A stretch of 16,018 bases of DNA from Ichthyophonus hoferi. Taxonomy: Eukaryota; Opisthokonta; Ichthyosporea; Ichthyophonida; Ichthyophonidae. This document shows, piece by piece, positions 7,201 through 14,700 of this stretch. Below the pieces are notes generated by a model, which saw nothing but the letters and a program-made list of their open reading frames with translations, did not search any database and was not told the DNA's origin. Made by a program: the position numbers and the translations under genes. The stretch lies in contig NAOQ01000078.1 of NCBI GenBank assembly GCA_002751075.1, positions 158,652-174,669 of the forward strand. The letters are read 5' to 3'. Position 1 is the first letter of the stretch; the number at the start of each line of letters is the position of its first letter.

Positions 7201-9038
7201 CATACAGAGAAAATATCGTGAGAATATTCCGCCCATATACATACATATATAGGTTTTGTTGTAAGTATACTTATACGTTCTATATGTTCAAGTATATGCA
7301 TTATTAAATGAGTACATGTGATTATAATCGAATGGTAAATATTGCATATAGTCTCGTTTACTTTTTTCTATTATTATTATTAGTATTATTGTTGTTAGCT
7401 TTATTATGCTTACCATTTTTATTAATATCATTGTCATTCCTATTATTGCTATTACCATTATTATCAGTAATATTATCAATTAATATTACTATTATTATTT
7501 AAGACTTTTGCCCCTACAGTTCTTATGTGCATGGTATAAATATACATATAATATAATTATAGTAATTATAAGTTAGCCAATAGATATAACTTTCCACAAA
7601 CATTGACATATTTTCTATTTCAAGCAGAGTATCTCTTAACCCGACTAAAACATCAGCTCAACTCACTATACAAAGCGCGGGTGGTCTTATTTCATTCAGC
7701 CTATAAAACTACTTAAATAATTAAATCTATTAACAGCGTTATCAGATATAAATAGCACGGAGATACGCACCACAAATTTTGTCGTTAACGAATGCTGACG
7801 GAATATTCTTGGGTTGGAAGCCCTTATTTGCGCAATAAAAGGTATGGGAACCGACACAGGCATTGGTACCTACGAGTAAAGCAATAAGTATATGTGCATA
7901 TATGTGTGAAGATACAAATAATAAAACAAAATGTGAGATTATAATATATATATAGGTTGGTGTACGTAAATAACTGGAGAGTCACATTTATTGTGAGAAC
8001 GTAATGTGTAGAGCAATATCATATGTATATAGGTACACAATATGGTTATGTATAGTTAGTGCGTGCGGGTATAGAATTATTATATCTACTTCACGCAACA
8101 TATTTGAAATAGATAAAGACTAATGATCTCTGGGACAATTATACTACTATACTATTATAATATCAAACTACTACACTATAATACTACCATATTATTCTAT
8201 AAGTACAAGTAACTACAACCATCCTTAACCCCTATGCGTATCAACAATATCTAGCCTTTACATGTATAATAGCATTAGCAATTTGAACTGATTCATCTAG
8301 TTGTTTGGCATCCCTTAATATAAACACCATTCCATCATTGTTAAATAGGGGTTTAGACTATAAATATCCATGCATATCCATGATGATATGATATATCATA
8401 AAAATATAAAATATGTCTAAATGAATGTGCATATGCTTTCAATTACATTAACATATATGCTAGGAAACATATATATATATATATATGCACCTGGTTCGTC
8501 CGATCCATCTGTACAATCACAGAAATTATCGTTTATTGCCTTTAAGGACAAGATAGTCTTCCCATCATCACACTTGAAGGCCTCATCCTGACTACCATCA
8601 TACCTGGATACCTCTGCATAGAGTTGACAGCAAATAAATATAAAACATCATTAAAATACGTTTTTTACAAAACAATGGTTCGTGTCTCTAGCCCGTGTTG
8701 TTTATGTAAGTATTCAGTGTGTCGGTGCTTTAAACACACCATATATAGTCACATAATAACTAATAAAAATCGCTCTTTCTTTCTTCCCTTCCTTCCCATG
8801 TTTAAATAAGTTTCCAACGAAGGAGTAATAAATGCGCTTTTATCACTACTAGAAGTATAAAGGTACATATATATATGTAGGTGTATAAATGCATGAGTGT
8901 AGATAAGTTAAAATAACTCAGCAATAACCATACCACATGGGTATGACAAGACTAACCTTCAGGGGGTACACCCAGAACGTCAACAGCACACGCTACTGCT
9001 GACAAACAAGCGATGAGAAATAAGAGCGCCTTCACCAT
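1024..9038 (-). CDS. PRKCSH: Glucosidase 2 subunit beta (PRKCSH), complete 13-exon gene
   Basis: This is the non-catalytic subunit of ER glucosidase II, which removes the two inner glucoses from N-glycans in the calnexin cycle. It holds the alpha subunit in the ER and binds mannose through its MRH domain. Thirteen exons join in frame to 504 residues (human about 528). Order: signal peptide, residues 1-18 (MVKALLFLIACLSAVACA); two LDLa-like repeats, about 34-122, with CDCTDGSDEPG and CDCCDGSDEY; a charged coiled coil, about 123-212; an acidic segment, about 213-275; a His-rich tract, 291-306; the MRH domain, about 352-456, with six cysteines and candidate mannose ligands Q (VDQ), R (GPDR), E (NEP) and Y (CVY); an acidic tail; and the C-terminal HEEL. 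Exons (minus strand, 5' to 3'): 9038-8957, 8613-8491, 7869-7771, 7028-6916, 6552-6429, 5544-5446, 4825-4748, 4428-4378, 4026-3832, 3118-2968, 2196-2134, 1516-1420, 1263-1024. All introns are GT-AG with matched phases. It looks intact. Confidence 0.96.
1264..1419 (-). other. PRKCSH intron 12
   Basis: A 156-base intron, the shortest in the gene, from GTACGT to a CTTCCTATACAG acceptor. It holds short GATA/TATC repeats and nothing else I can name. Confidence 0.8.
1420..1516 (-). CDS. PRKCSH: PRKCSH exon 12: MRH domain, GxxCWxGPxR core
   Basis: Phase 2 to 0. It encodes QNMAFTGTPDKYSKIEFTGG then RHCWDGPDRMIS, matching human YEQGTGCWQGPNRSTT. The R in GPDR is the candidate mannose-binding arginine. 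The acceptor is TTTTCTCAG and the donor AGT|GTACGT. Confidence 0.95.
1517..2133 (-). other. PRKCSH intron 11
   Basis: About half of it is the degenerate ACTACAATAGATTA-type tandem repeat (1595-1890). The remainder is AT-rich without recognisable elements. A good polypyrimidine acceptor (CCTTTTTTTTCTCAG) closes it. Confidence 0.8.
1595..1890. repeat. Degenerate tandem repeat, unit near 25 nt
   Basis: Variants of ATACTACAATAGATTACGAT recur across about 300 bases. The core TAGATTA/CAGATTA falls at 1611, 1650, 1674, 1724 and 1803, several intervals being near multiples of 25. CATAATACTACAATA is interspersed. On the plus strand G is scarce. The copies are diverged, so this looks like an old minisatellite within an intron. 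Confidence 0.65.
2134..2196 (-). CDS. PRKCSH: PRKCSH exon 11: MRH domain, beta strands with Gln ligand
   Basis: A 63-nt exon, phase 2 to 2, encoding FEYSLCLYKGVDQTPGSISL. It corresponds to human YVYRLCPFKLVSQKP...TSLG. The Q in VDQ is the candidate mannose-contacting glutamine. The acceptor is GCTTACAG and the donor TTGG|GTGAGT. Confidence 0.94.
2609..2622. repeat. (AC)7 microsatellite
   Basis: A perfect AC dinucleotide run within PRKCSH intron 10. Confidence 0.9.
2831..2846. repeat. (TA)8 microsatellite
   Basis: A perfect TA run continuing into CACACATATATATG, within PRKCSH intron 10. Confidence 0.9.
2968..3118 (-). CDS. PRKCSH: PRKCSH exon 10: pre-MRH helix and first MRH cysteine
   Basis: Phase 1 to 2. 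It encodes an amphipathic charged helix and then LKLDFGLEDEFLPLREKCF, matching the human DYGPNGEFAYLYSQCY entry into the MRH domain. The acceptor is AATATAG and the donor ACAA|GTAAGG. Confidence 0.95.
3144..3178. repeat. Two adjacent perfect palindromes near the exon 10 acceptor
   Basis: TATAGTGCACTATA (3144-3157) and TATATGGTATACCATATA (3161-3178) are each perfectly self-complementary and separated by three bases. On the transcribed strand they lie about 26-60 bases upstream of exon 10, around the expected branch-point zone. Confidence 0.85.
3576..3599. repeat. (TACACA)4 hexanucleotide repeat
   Basis: Four perfect TACACA units, flanked by CA/TA-rich sequence, in PRKCSH intron 9. Confidence 0.85.
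3832..4026 (-). CDS. PRKCSH: PRKCSH exon 9: acidic stretch and histidine-rich tract
   Basis: Phase 1 to 1, 195 nt. It starts EDEEFEDEAGDNYDPDLDEN and passes through RQMRRAMEQSRAQ into the histidine-rich HHHHDHHGHHGGGHYH (residues 291-306, 10 of 16 His). It ends in a Gln/Lys-rich segment. A run of eight G on the coding strand (plus-strand C run 3888-3895) encodes part of the GGG. The acceptor is CCTGTAG and the donor AAAG|GTGGGT. Confidence 0.93.
4027..4377 (-). other. PRKCSH intron 8
   Basis: 351 bases of AT-rich sequence with short TATATATA runs near 4220-4235. Nothing else is recognised. An open plus-strand frame at 3853-4083 is antisense to exon 9 and not a gene. Confidence 0.7.
4378..4428 (-). 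CDS. PRKCSH: PRKCSH exon 8: short acidic linker exon
   Basis: A 51-nt phase 1 to 1 exon encoding ENYGEDYHSLTEATTGE. The acceptor is GACGTAG and the donor GAGG|GTAAGT, a near-consensus 5' splice site. Its length is a multiple of three with symmetric phases, so skipping it would keep the frame. Confidence 0.85.
4429..4747 (-). other. PRKCSH intron 7
   Basis: 319 bases with no repeat longer than a few units and no coding character. It includes CCAAT pentamers at about 4554 and 4714. Confidence 0.7.
4748..4825 (-). CDS. PRKCSH: PRKCSH exon 7: acidic linker
   Basis: Phase 1 to 1, 78 nt. It encodes APTATTASDVEKSDVAEDVH and then PDDRDM, a low-complexity acidic linker corresponding to the poorly conserved Glu-rich region of the family. 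The acceptor is GCTACCAG and the donor ATGG|GTAAGG. Confidence 0.88.
4826..5445 (-). other. PRKCSH intron 6
   Basis: 620 bases. Five CCAAT/ATTGG pentamers fall between about 4864 and 5130; the rest is TA-rich. The plus-strand open frames at 5078-5299 and 5253-5453 show no domain and lie antisense to the intron. Confidence 0.7.
5446..5544 (-). CDS. PRKCSH: PRKCSH exon 6: coiled-coil segment
   Basis: Phase 1 to 1. It encodes TVLEKQNLVDIENAQLLVEK followed by the highly charged EKKEAEEAMNQT, the end of the coiled coil. The acceptor is GAACCTCAG and the donor ACAG|GTGACT. Confidence 0.94.
5545..6428 (-). other. PRKCSH intron 5
   Basis: The longest intron (884 bases) and among the most AT-rich parts of the window, with an (AT)8-like run at about 5698-5713 and scattered TAATTA/ATATAT words. 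No exon or element is recognised. Confidence 0.7.
6429..6552 (-). CDS. PRKCSH: PRKCSH exon 5: coiled-coil segment
   Basis: Phase 0 to 1. It begins GYMRKLIMIEEAKKVRETM and continues as a heptad-like, Lys/Glu-rich helix to EPVKAQHA. The acceptor is TTATTCCAG and the donor GCGG|GTATGT. Confidence 0.94.
6553..6915 (-). other. PRKCSH intron 4
   Basis: 363 bases; on the plus strand 6827-6890 is strongly A-rich, so the pre-mRNA is U-rich there, shortly after the 5' splice site. The 75-codon plus-strand frame at 6702-6929 is a product of this A-richness. Confidence 0.7.
6916..7028 (-). CDS. PRKCSH: PRKCSH exon 4: calcium-site DCCDGSDEY and start of coiled coil
   Basis: Phase 1 to 0. It encodes DCCDGSDEYATGACTDTCE, closing the second LDLa-like repeat, then a charged helix (EALAKVELVKEKEMLTIQ). 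The acceptor is ATATTAG and the donor CAG|GTAATG. The 5' third of this exon with its acceptor is present a second time 143 bases upstream in intron 3 (7136-7198). Confidence 0.95.
6993..7055. repeat. Partial exon duplication, source copy (exon 4 5' part plus acceptor)
   Basis: This 63-base stretch covers the first 36 bases of exon 4 and 27 bases of intron 3. It matches 7136-7198 in direct orientation with 10 mismatches, 143 bases apart. Confidence 0.9.
7136..7198 (-). pseudogene. Decayed partial copy of PRKCSH exon 4 (pseudoexon)
   Basis: It matches 6993-7055 at 53 of 63 bases by direct comparison, including the acceptor (ATTAG|ATTGTTGT) and the upstream intronic CTGACCAAT. In the phase set by exon 3 it reads DCCNGSDKHATGTW where real exon 4 reads DCCDGSDEYATGAC. 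Two acidic residues of the calcium site are replaced (D to N, E to K) and the following cysteine is lost. I see no good donor before an in-frame stop downstream. The exonic part has 7 changes in 36 bases against 3 in 27 for the intronic part. It is therefore most likely a dead pseudoexon, though its acceptor could still be used. Confidence 0.85.
7365..7500. repeat. Imperfect ATT/TTA trinucleotide-rich tract
   Basis: TTATTATTATTAGTATTATT and further degraded ATT units run for about 135 bases. Both strands appear open (Leu-rich or Ile-rich) only because of this composition. Confidence 0.85.
7771..7869 (-). CDS. PRKCSH: PRKCSH exon 3: linker and second LDLa-like repeat, first part
   Basis: Phase 1 to 1. 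It encodes GTNACVGSHTFYCANKG and then PSAFVNDKIC, as in human (FHCTNTGYKP, IPSNRVNDGVCDC). The acceptor is ACTCGTAG and the donor TGTG|GTGCGT. The second calcium-site DCCDGSDEY is completed in exon 4. Confidence 0.95.
7870..8490 (-). other. PRKCSH intron 2
   Basis: 621 bases. An (AT)9 run (8469-8486) starts four bases after the 5' splice site, and a degenerate ACTATAATACTACCAT stretch lies at about 8140-8200. No exon is seen. Confidence 0.75.
8469..8486. repeat. (AT)9 microsatellite abutting the exon 2 donor
   Basis: A perfect AT run; on the minus strand the intron begins GTGC and then enters this run. Length changes here could affect the U6-pairing part of the 5' splice site. Confidence 0.9.
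8491..8613 (-). CDS. PRKCSH: PRKCSH exon 2: first LDLa-like repeat
   Basis: This phase 1 to phase 1 exon encodes residues 28-69 and ends in NDNFCDCTDGSDEPG, the calcium-binding end of the first LDLa-like module. The human protein has NDDYCDCKDGSDEPG at this position. The acceptor is TATGCAG and the donor CCAG|GTGCAT. An (AT)9 microsatellite begins four bases into the following intron. Confidence 0.96.
8614..8956 (-). other. PRKCSH intron 1
   Basis: 343 bases. A plus-strand pyrimidine tract (8773-8798) is the only notable composition. A 61-codon plus-strand open frame has no recognisable features. Confidence 0.7.
8957..9038 (-). CDS. PRKCSH: PRKCSH exon 1: signal peptide
   Basis: The ATG at 9038-9036 sits in a good context (AGG before it, G at +4). 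It opens MVKALLFLIACLSAVACA, a hydrophobic ER signal peptide probably cleaved after residue 18, followed by VDVLGVPPE. The donor is GAAG|GTTAGT (phase 1). Confidence 0.95.
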
Positions 9039-9045
9039 CCTCTCT

Positions 9046-9093
9046 CTATAATTCCACCCAAGTTACTAACAGATACTATTACAGCAGACTTAC
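9046..9093 (-). other. Possible 48-nt intron in the PRKCSH 5' UTR
   Basis: Just upstream of the start codon the minus strand has a near-consensus donor (ACAA|GTAAGT, GT at 9093-9092) and an AG (ATTATAG, ending 9046) seven bases before the ATG. If used, this would be a minimal 5' UTR intron. If not, the donor match is chance. It is unsupported beyond the splice motifs. Confidence 0.3.
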
Positions 9094-9369
9094 TTGTAAT
9101 CCATTGAGTATAAAGGGAGTGTGCTGTATAATTCATAAGTATGAATGAAAAACTCAAAACTAAACCAAATTACTTTTGGCTTTAAAATGAATATATTAAA
9201 GGCATATTATCATGATCTAAGTAACTGTGGCGTGGGTGTTAAGGCTATACCTATAACTATAGACTATGCAATAATATAACACTACATCCCCCTATTCACG
9301 TACACCTTGTATGCCTAAAACTGTCAACACTACACTGAATCAGGCCTTTTCCAAAGACGGATAAGCGCA

Positions 9370-9535
9370 ATATCTATAAGCCACATACATACTATATATA
9401 CATATAGACTTGTACACATTACACACACATATAAATATACATATATACACATGCATATACATGTAAATATATATATACATATACATATAGACATATACCT
9501 ATATATATGCATATACACACATATATACAAACCTA
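9370..9535. repeat. CA/TA low-complexity tract
   Basis: About 165 bases made almost entirely of ATATAC, ACATAT and CACACA words. It yields a Tyr/Ile/Cys-rich open frame on the minus strand (9330-9530) that is an artefact of composition. Confidence 0.85.
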
Positions 9536-11198
9536 TTTGTATGCTAGTAATAAACGTTCACTATAGGGACTGTAAATAGCTTCATTTGTCGCTCTACCCT
9601 TTGCCGCCTGGAATGTCGGTTTCTAAGGCCTCGGCTCAATACCGGCAATAATCCATCTTTTCGGCATTTTTCATTTACATTAGCCAATACTAATCCGCAG
9701 TATCTTACTATATATGGTAAGATAAATTATTTGCGACTATATGTGAATGTAGATAATTAATCTAGTTTTTAATTGGTGAATGATCACGGTGATTTAAATT
9801 ATATAATGTTTATTTCTGTTTCAATTTGGCTCATTGAATGTCTTTATTGGTCAATTCGATATTAATAATTGTCATCATATACCAGAAATTCGTATAGTTA
9901 CATGAGCGTAGAAAATAAAAGTTTACAAGCACATATATATTCTTTCATTTAGTATACGTGGCCAGAGACAATGTAGCCAAAAAATAGGCGGAGTGCTTCA
10001 ATATGATGACACCAAGTAACGATTAAACGACGTGCTCTGTCATTCTGGGACGCTGGGCTATGTGTATAGTTTCAGATGAAACCTTAGTTGAATATTGTTC
10101 AATATAGGTAAGAATACATCATGCGTACAATAGTTATAGTCGTAACCAATAATGAATCAATTAAAACATATTAATAATCTTAATTGATAATTAGATTTCC
10201 AAGAAATCTATATATTGTATCTTTATATTATCTATATAAAAGATCTCCATCTGTGACAGGACCTACATTCTTGATTCTGCAGTGATAACAGCAAAGTATA
10301 TTAATAATCCAAATTAATTAATTAATTAATTAATCAATTAGTAATAACTGAATACTAACTCTAACCTGAATATCTATTAATGAAATATTATGGGAAAAAT
10401 ACTTCTACCACTAGTTATCATGTATGTCATTTACTCATCAACTCTCTCTTTTAAACCTACCCAATATATTAAGGTTACCAGCCCCTTAATAAAGAGATAT
10501 ATAAGCATTTCATGTCTTGAAAAAATGCATATGCCATCTCTGTTGTAAGTCACTAACGTCATTTGTGACACATAGCCTAATTTAGACTGGATCCTGCTGG
10601 CCCACTGTGCGGTACTACATCGAAACCAAATCTCTGGTTCAACATAAATCATTCTAAGCAATCATGAGTTCTATTGGCTAAGGGTTTATTATCATAGAAA
10701 AAAGTTATCTGCAGTGTCAATCTAACAGCATTTTTTTGGCGAGAAACAATAATATTAAAAATGTTGTCTGATATATACTTAGTATATATTATTCAAACTG
10801 AGTTCACAATTTGACAGGTCATATCCAAAGATACACACGTCTACTGCCTATATATATTAGCACCCTTGCTTTATGAATTTTAAGTATTCATATTGATAGT
10901 ATGCAGTTCATGGTAAAGATTCATGGTCAAAGAACAATATGCCTTATTTATTTAATGGGTCCTCCAGTTACCCAACGAATCTAAAAAATATATATTTATT
11001 TGGCTGTTACTTGCTCATACTTGCATGTTTTTCTTGATAATCTTAGAATATATAAAATACAAATTCCAACATATATGAGCACACATAAGTATAGATACAT
11101 GTTTGCCCGCCCATATGGGTCGATCTTACTTCCAACTAAGTAATAAAAATAAACGTCTTACTTTCATTATATGTATTCATATAACGTTCATAGTCAAG

Positions 11199-11238
11199 CT
11201 TATCTCTAGCCAGTGACAAGAGCAGGCTAAGAGATAAG
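11199..11238. repeat. Imperfect inverted repeat (hairpin) with 13-nt loop
   Basis: CTTATCTCTAGCC (11199-11211) and GGCTAAGAGATAAG (11225-11238) are complementary over 13 pairs with a single bulged base, separated by a 13-base loop. It lies about 290 bases past the RABGAP1-like stop codon. Confidence 0.7.
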
Positions 11239-11330
11239 AGAAATAAACCTATACTATCTATGCCATTACAGGTTTATGAGGGCTAAAGCCACATATAGCA
11301 ACATGCATGCAAACAGTGCCCATATATTTC

Positions 11331-11336
11331 TTTAAT
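11331..11336 (-). terminator. Possible poly(A) signal ATTAAA of the RABGAP1-like gene
   Basis: TTTAAT on the plus strand reads ATTAAA on the minus strand, the commonest variant hexamer, about 195 bases after the stop codon at 11531-11533. I saw no AATAAA closer to the stop. In AT-rich sequence a chance match is possible. Confidence 0.35.
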
Positions 11337-11530
11337 ACACCCTCTGTTGATCTGTGACAAAAAGGCAGTTGTATTGGTTCTTTCCTATATCTACCAACGT
11401 AGTTTTATATCTGTGCATCTGTATCATACACATCATATCATCTCAATTATACGTAAAATATGACCAAAAAGCAATTAACCTGGAGGTAGTCATTAAAGGA
11501 ACAAGAAATAAAATGATTAACAATATATAT

Positions 11531-11713
11531 TCACTCAGAGACAGCTACAGGTGGGGTATAGTCTTTGGTACAGTGCTCTAATAGATGATTCTGCTGTGGT
11601 GCTTTGAATGATTCTTCAGACGGGAGAACACATTCACTAGGTTGAAAGGAAAGGTCCACTACAGGTGATGATTCATTGGCCTCCCCTGTCATCTTGGCCA
11701 ATAGGGTGTATTG
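11531..11713 (-). CDS. RABGAP1: RABGAP1-like terminal coding exon
   Basis: It starts in phase 0 with QYTLLAKMTGEANESSPVVD, then LSFQPSECVLPSEESFKAPQ and a Pro/Ser/Glu-rich end, TPPVAVSE, with TGA at 11533-11531. The first nine residues complete the family's C-terminal motif; the rest is a tail I do not recognise from vertebrate members. The acceptor is TTAATTCCACAG. Confidence 0.87.
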   Translation of the reverse strand, partial: QYTLLAKMTGEANESSPVVDLSFQPSECVLPSEESFKAPQQNHLLEHCTKDYTPPVAVSE

Positions 11714-14700
11714 CTGTGGAATTAAGTTTTTATTAAACCAATCACTTGGAAGAATCTAGGACACTGGCTTCGTTTTCATTTGTTTCAATGTATCTATGTG
11801 ATTGACTCATATACCATCAATATATAAAGTGACTTTTATCGTATTCATTTCAGTTTATGCTCTGTAGCAACGTTTGTATCAGCATAGTATCATACCAGGT
11901 GTTACAGCTCAGAGTAGTCTAGTATATACAGGTACTTACTCACAGGAATAAGCACTGCGTACATGCATGGCTTATAAGCACAGTGTATATATAATATAGC
12001 CTTGGCTGTAGTCATAGTACAGGGTAGTCACAGGCCAACCAATCATTAACCGCCTCAGTCACTAATATGCCCCTAGTTACACAATAGTATAACAATGATT
12101 TTCTAAATAGCAAGGAAAGAGCAGTGATTGAAAGATTATTCATATAATTATATAATATGTGAAGTGTGTAGGACGGATGACTATCTATAATTTAAAGCTG
12201 AGTGGCAAATAAAAAATGGTTGTTCAAAATGCAGAGATAGACGGCTAGAGATATGCGATGGTATGGTTGGCAGTATCTTTCTTTGATTGATTATACACTT
12301 CATACCCGCGTGGTATTAACAAATGGTAATATACCATAGCGTGTCTGTTAAAGCCTAATCACATTAAAGTATGAAAACAGCTTACCCAATTACTGCGGTT
12401 GTAATCTATTTAGAACAAACAATAGCACATGAAATTATCATTAATTATACAATGTCTAATTTGATAGAATACTGAGCATCTGAATGTGATTAAGAGTATA
12501 TTACATATAATCTGTAATTAAATAGGAACACAGCACAACTCATCATACATTACCATTCAGTCTAAATGTAAGGATGCTTCTTTAGAATGTAATGCAAACC
12601 AACCACAAATATTGCTTTTAACAAAGCAATTATATATACAAGTTTTTTTAACCTACTTTTCTCATGGTAGCTAATTCTATATCGTATTTTTCACATCTCT
12701 TTGCCATTTTTTCCATCTCCACACTGTGATTAGTATTGGATTTTAAGTTGATAAGAACATTACATGTACAGTACTATTGGAAGGAAAATAGGTACACTAG
12801 TACATCAGAACTTACACATAGAGTGAATATGTATGGGCTCAAGATATATATATATATATGTGTGTGTGTTTGTGGCTATACGCTTGGGTTTAAAATGTAT
12901 GTTATCAGTCTTTCTAATGCAAACGAGAGAACATAGGTTGCGATTTATAGATATATGTGTAGGGCAAGTACATTTCTAACTTGTAAGTATAGTCGTGGGT
13001 ATGGATATATATAAATGTAAATCTATTAGTGCATGGTCATGTACTTTTTGATATCTATATTTAGGGCATCATAGTAGCTAGTAGGAAGCGTGACTATGAC
13101 CAATTAGTGAAGAGAATGTGCTATATATCATCTAGTAAGAACCAATTGTCTTACAGGGGTTGTATGACTATAGTACTATGAATAGGCTATATCAATACAT
13201 ACGTATAAAGCCATTGTACATGGTGTTGTACTGTTTAAAACAGCAACAGGACATAAGTGGATCTTCCCATCATCCATAGTCAAATATATGTAATGGAATT
13301 ATAATATAATATATAATATAGTTATAATATAAAATACAATAGAATTAGAATATAAAATGTAATGGAATTATAATAATATATATATATATATATATACGGA
13401 GGTTCGTTTAATTTAAAGAGTATTTTATAAATTTATAAATTATCAATGATTAGATAATAGTAAGAATAAAATGACACTCACCGGGCCTGTTCATACTCTG
13501 TCTCTATCATTTTCTGTATTTCCGCAACCTCTCTTTCCGTTTCTTTAATTCCAATATCTATTCCATTACGTATTGCACTGTAAGGACCAATCCATGGTCA
13601 AAAGGAATAAATAACCCATATATATATAGTACTAAGAGAACCATTAGAGTTGGCTGATTAAATGGAGTTAAAACGTGTTTGAAACCATAGCGCTAGGAAT
13701 AAAAAGAAACAAAGAGAAAGGCAAGGGGGAAAGGGAATGAGAGAGAAAGAGAAAGAATAAACAGAGAAGTATGTAGGCAGGTAAAGATCTATAATAATAA
13801 ACTATACTATATATGCTAAAACAACGTATAGTTAGACCAACCGGGAGAGAGATACTAACTATAACCTCCATATTATTCCTATTATATATACAACCATAGA
13901 ACCACGGAATCAACACTCACAGTAGTTCACTAATTCGGGCTTGTTTCGCATCCTCCACCTCCTTTTCCGCCATGAATGCCCTTTCTAGTTGAGTCAAAGA
14001 CTTGGGTGAGATAGATAATTTCATAGCCTGCTGTACCAGTGCTCTGCTTGCTGCAGTGGCATCATATTTTGATTGACCCGCAGGAGTCTCTCCCTGCTTT
14101 ACGTCATCTATGCTCTCATACTGCTTGCGCAGATCATGCTATGATAAAATTAGACCAATTAGATATTGGTTAAATGCCACCCTATTACGAAGGGGCGAAG
14201 GTGTATTTTATGGGTTATATTTGTATTTAAGTTGTTTTAGATTGTTTATATAAGTGTATGATGATTGACAGAGAAATACATGCCAATTCTTAAAAAGGTT
14301 TCAGATTATTGGCGGTAAGGAGGATGTATTATGTGATAGCGTATTATATGATACTATATTAAATTATATTATGTTGTATGATATATTGCTACCTTATATA
14401 TATATATATGCAAGGGGGCGTGTAATCATACACTAACGGGTTTACAGTGGATGAATAAAGAGTATTACAGTGTATGTTCTTAGTCACATAAATATGCCAT
14501 AGTATATATATATGGTAGTATACATTCTTATGTCTGTGTGATGTAGAGCATTATAAGGCCTATATATGACTAAACTGTTTGATAGATAGATAGTGAGATG
14601 CGGGTATTTTGTACTATAAGTGAGGTAGGAAGGGAAAGGAGAGGGAGAGAGAGGTGAATTACCCCCAAGAAGGTCATTATACTATCCATAGTACGGGACA

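Larger units (their letters stand above)
7029..7770 (-). other. PRKCSH intron 3
   Basis: 742 bases holding the exon 4 pseudo-copy (7136-7198) and an ATT-rich tract (7365-7500). Open frames on both strands over the ATT tract are compositional. Confidence 0.8.
9039..11530. other. Intergenic region between the RABGAP1-like gene and PRKCSH
   Basis: Both flanking genes lie on the minus strand, so the region contains the PRKCSH promoter (nearest 9039) and the RABGAP1-like 3' UTR (nearest 11530). I find no TATA box or initiator I can defend. Contents: a CA/TA low-complexity tract (9370-9535), a somewhat GC-richer patch (9575-9660), a TAAT run (about 10312-10330), an imperfect hairpin (11199-11238) and otherwise AT-rich unique sequence. 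A 76-codon minus-strand open frame (10431-10661) shows no domain, signal peptide or splice context I recognise and is left out as a gene. Confidence 0.65.

Noticed and set aside
7121-7275. A third copy of the exon 4 duplication suggested by repeated GTAAGTATA words (7121 and 7263)
   Set aside because: The shared words are short and the flanks do not align, so only two copies of the duplicated block are supported.
7308-7502. Leu-rich plus-strand and Ile-rich minus-strand frames resembling membrane segments
   Set aside because: Both are produced by the ATT trinucleotide-rich tract in an intron.
9330-9530. Cys/Tyr/Ile-rich minus-strand frame
   Set aside because: It derives from the CA/TA low-complexity tract and lacks coding composition.
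10191-10211. TAGATTTC/GAAATCTA hairpin
   Set aside because: The 8-bp stem is AT-rich and isolated, and not followed by a terminator-like or small-RNA-like context.
10312-10330. TAAT tandem run in the intergenic region
   Set aside because: It is a simple-sequence palindrome expected in AT-rich DNA, with no flanking repeats or target-site duplication.
10431-10661. 76-codon minus-strand frame in the intergenic region
   Set aside because: I recognise no domain, signal or splice partner. Composition is somewhat higher in GC, so a lost gene fragment is possible but unsupported.
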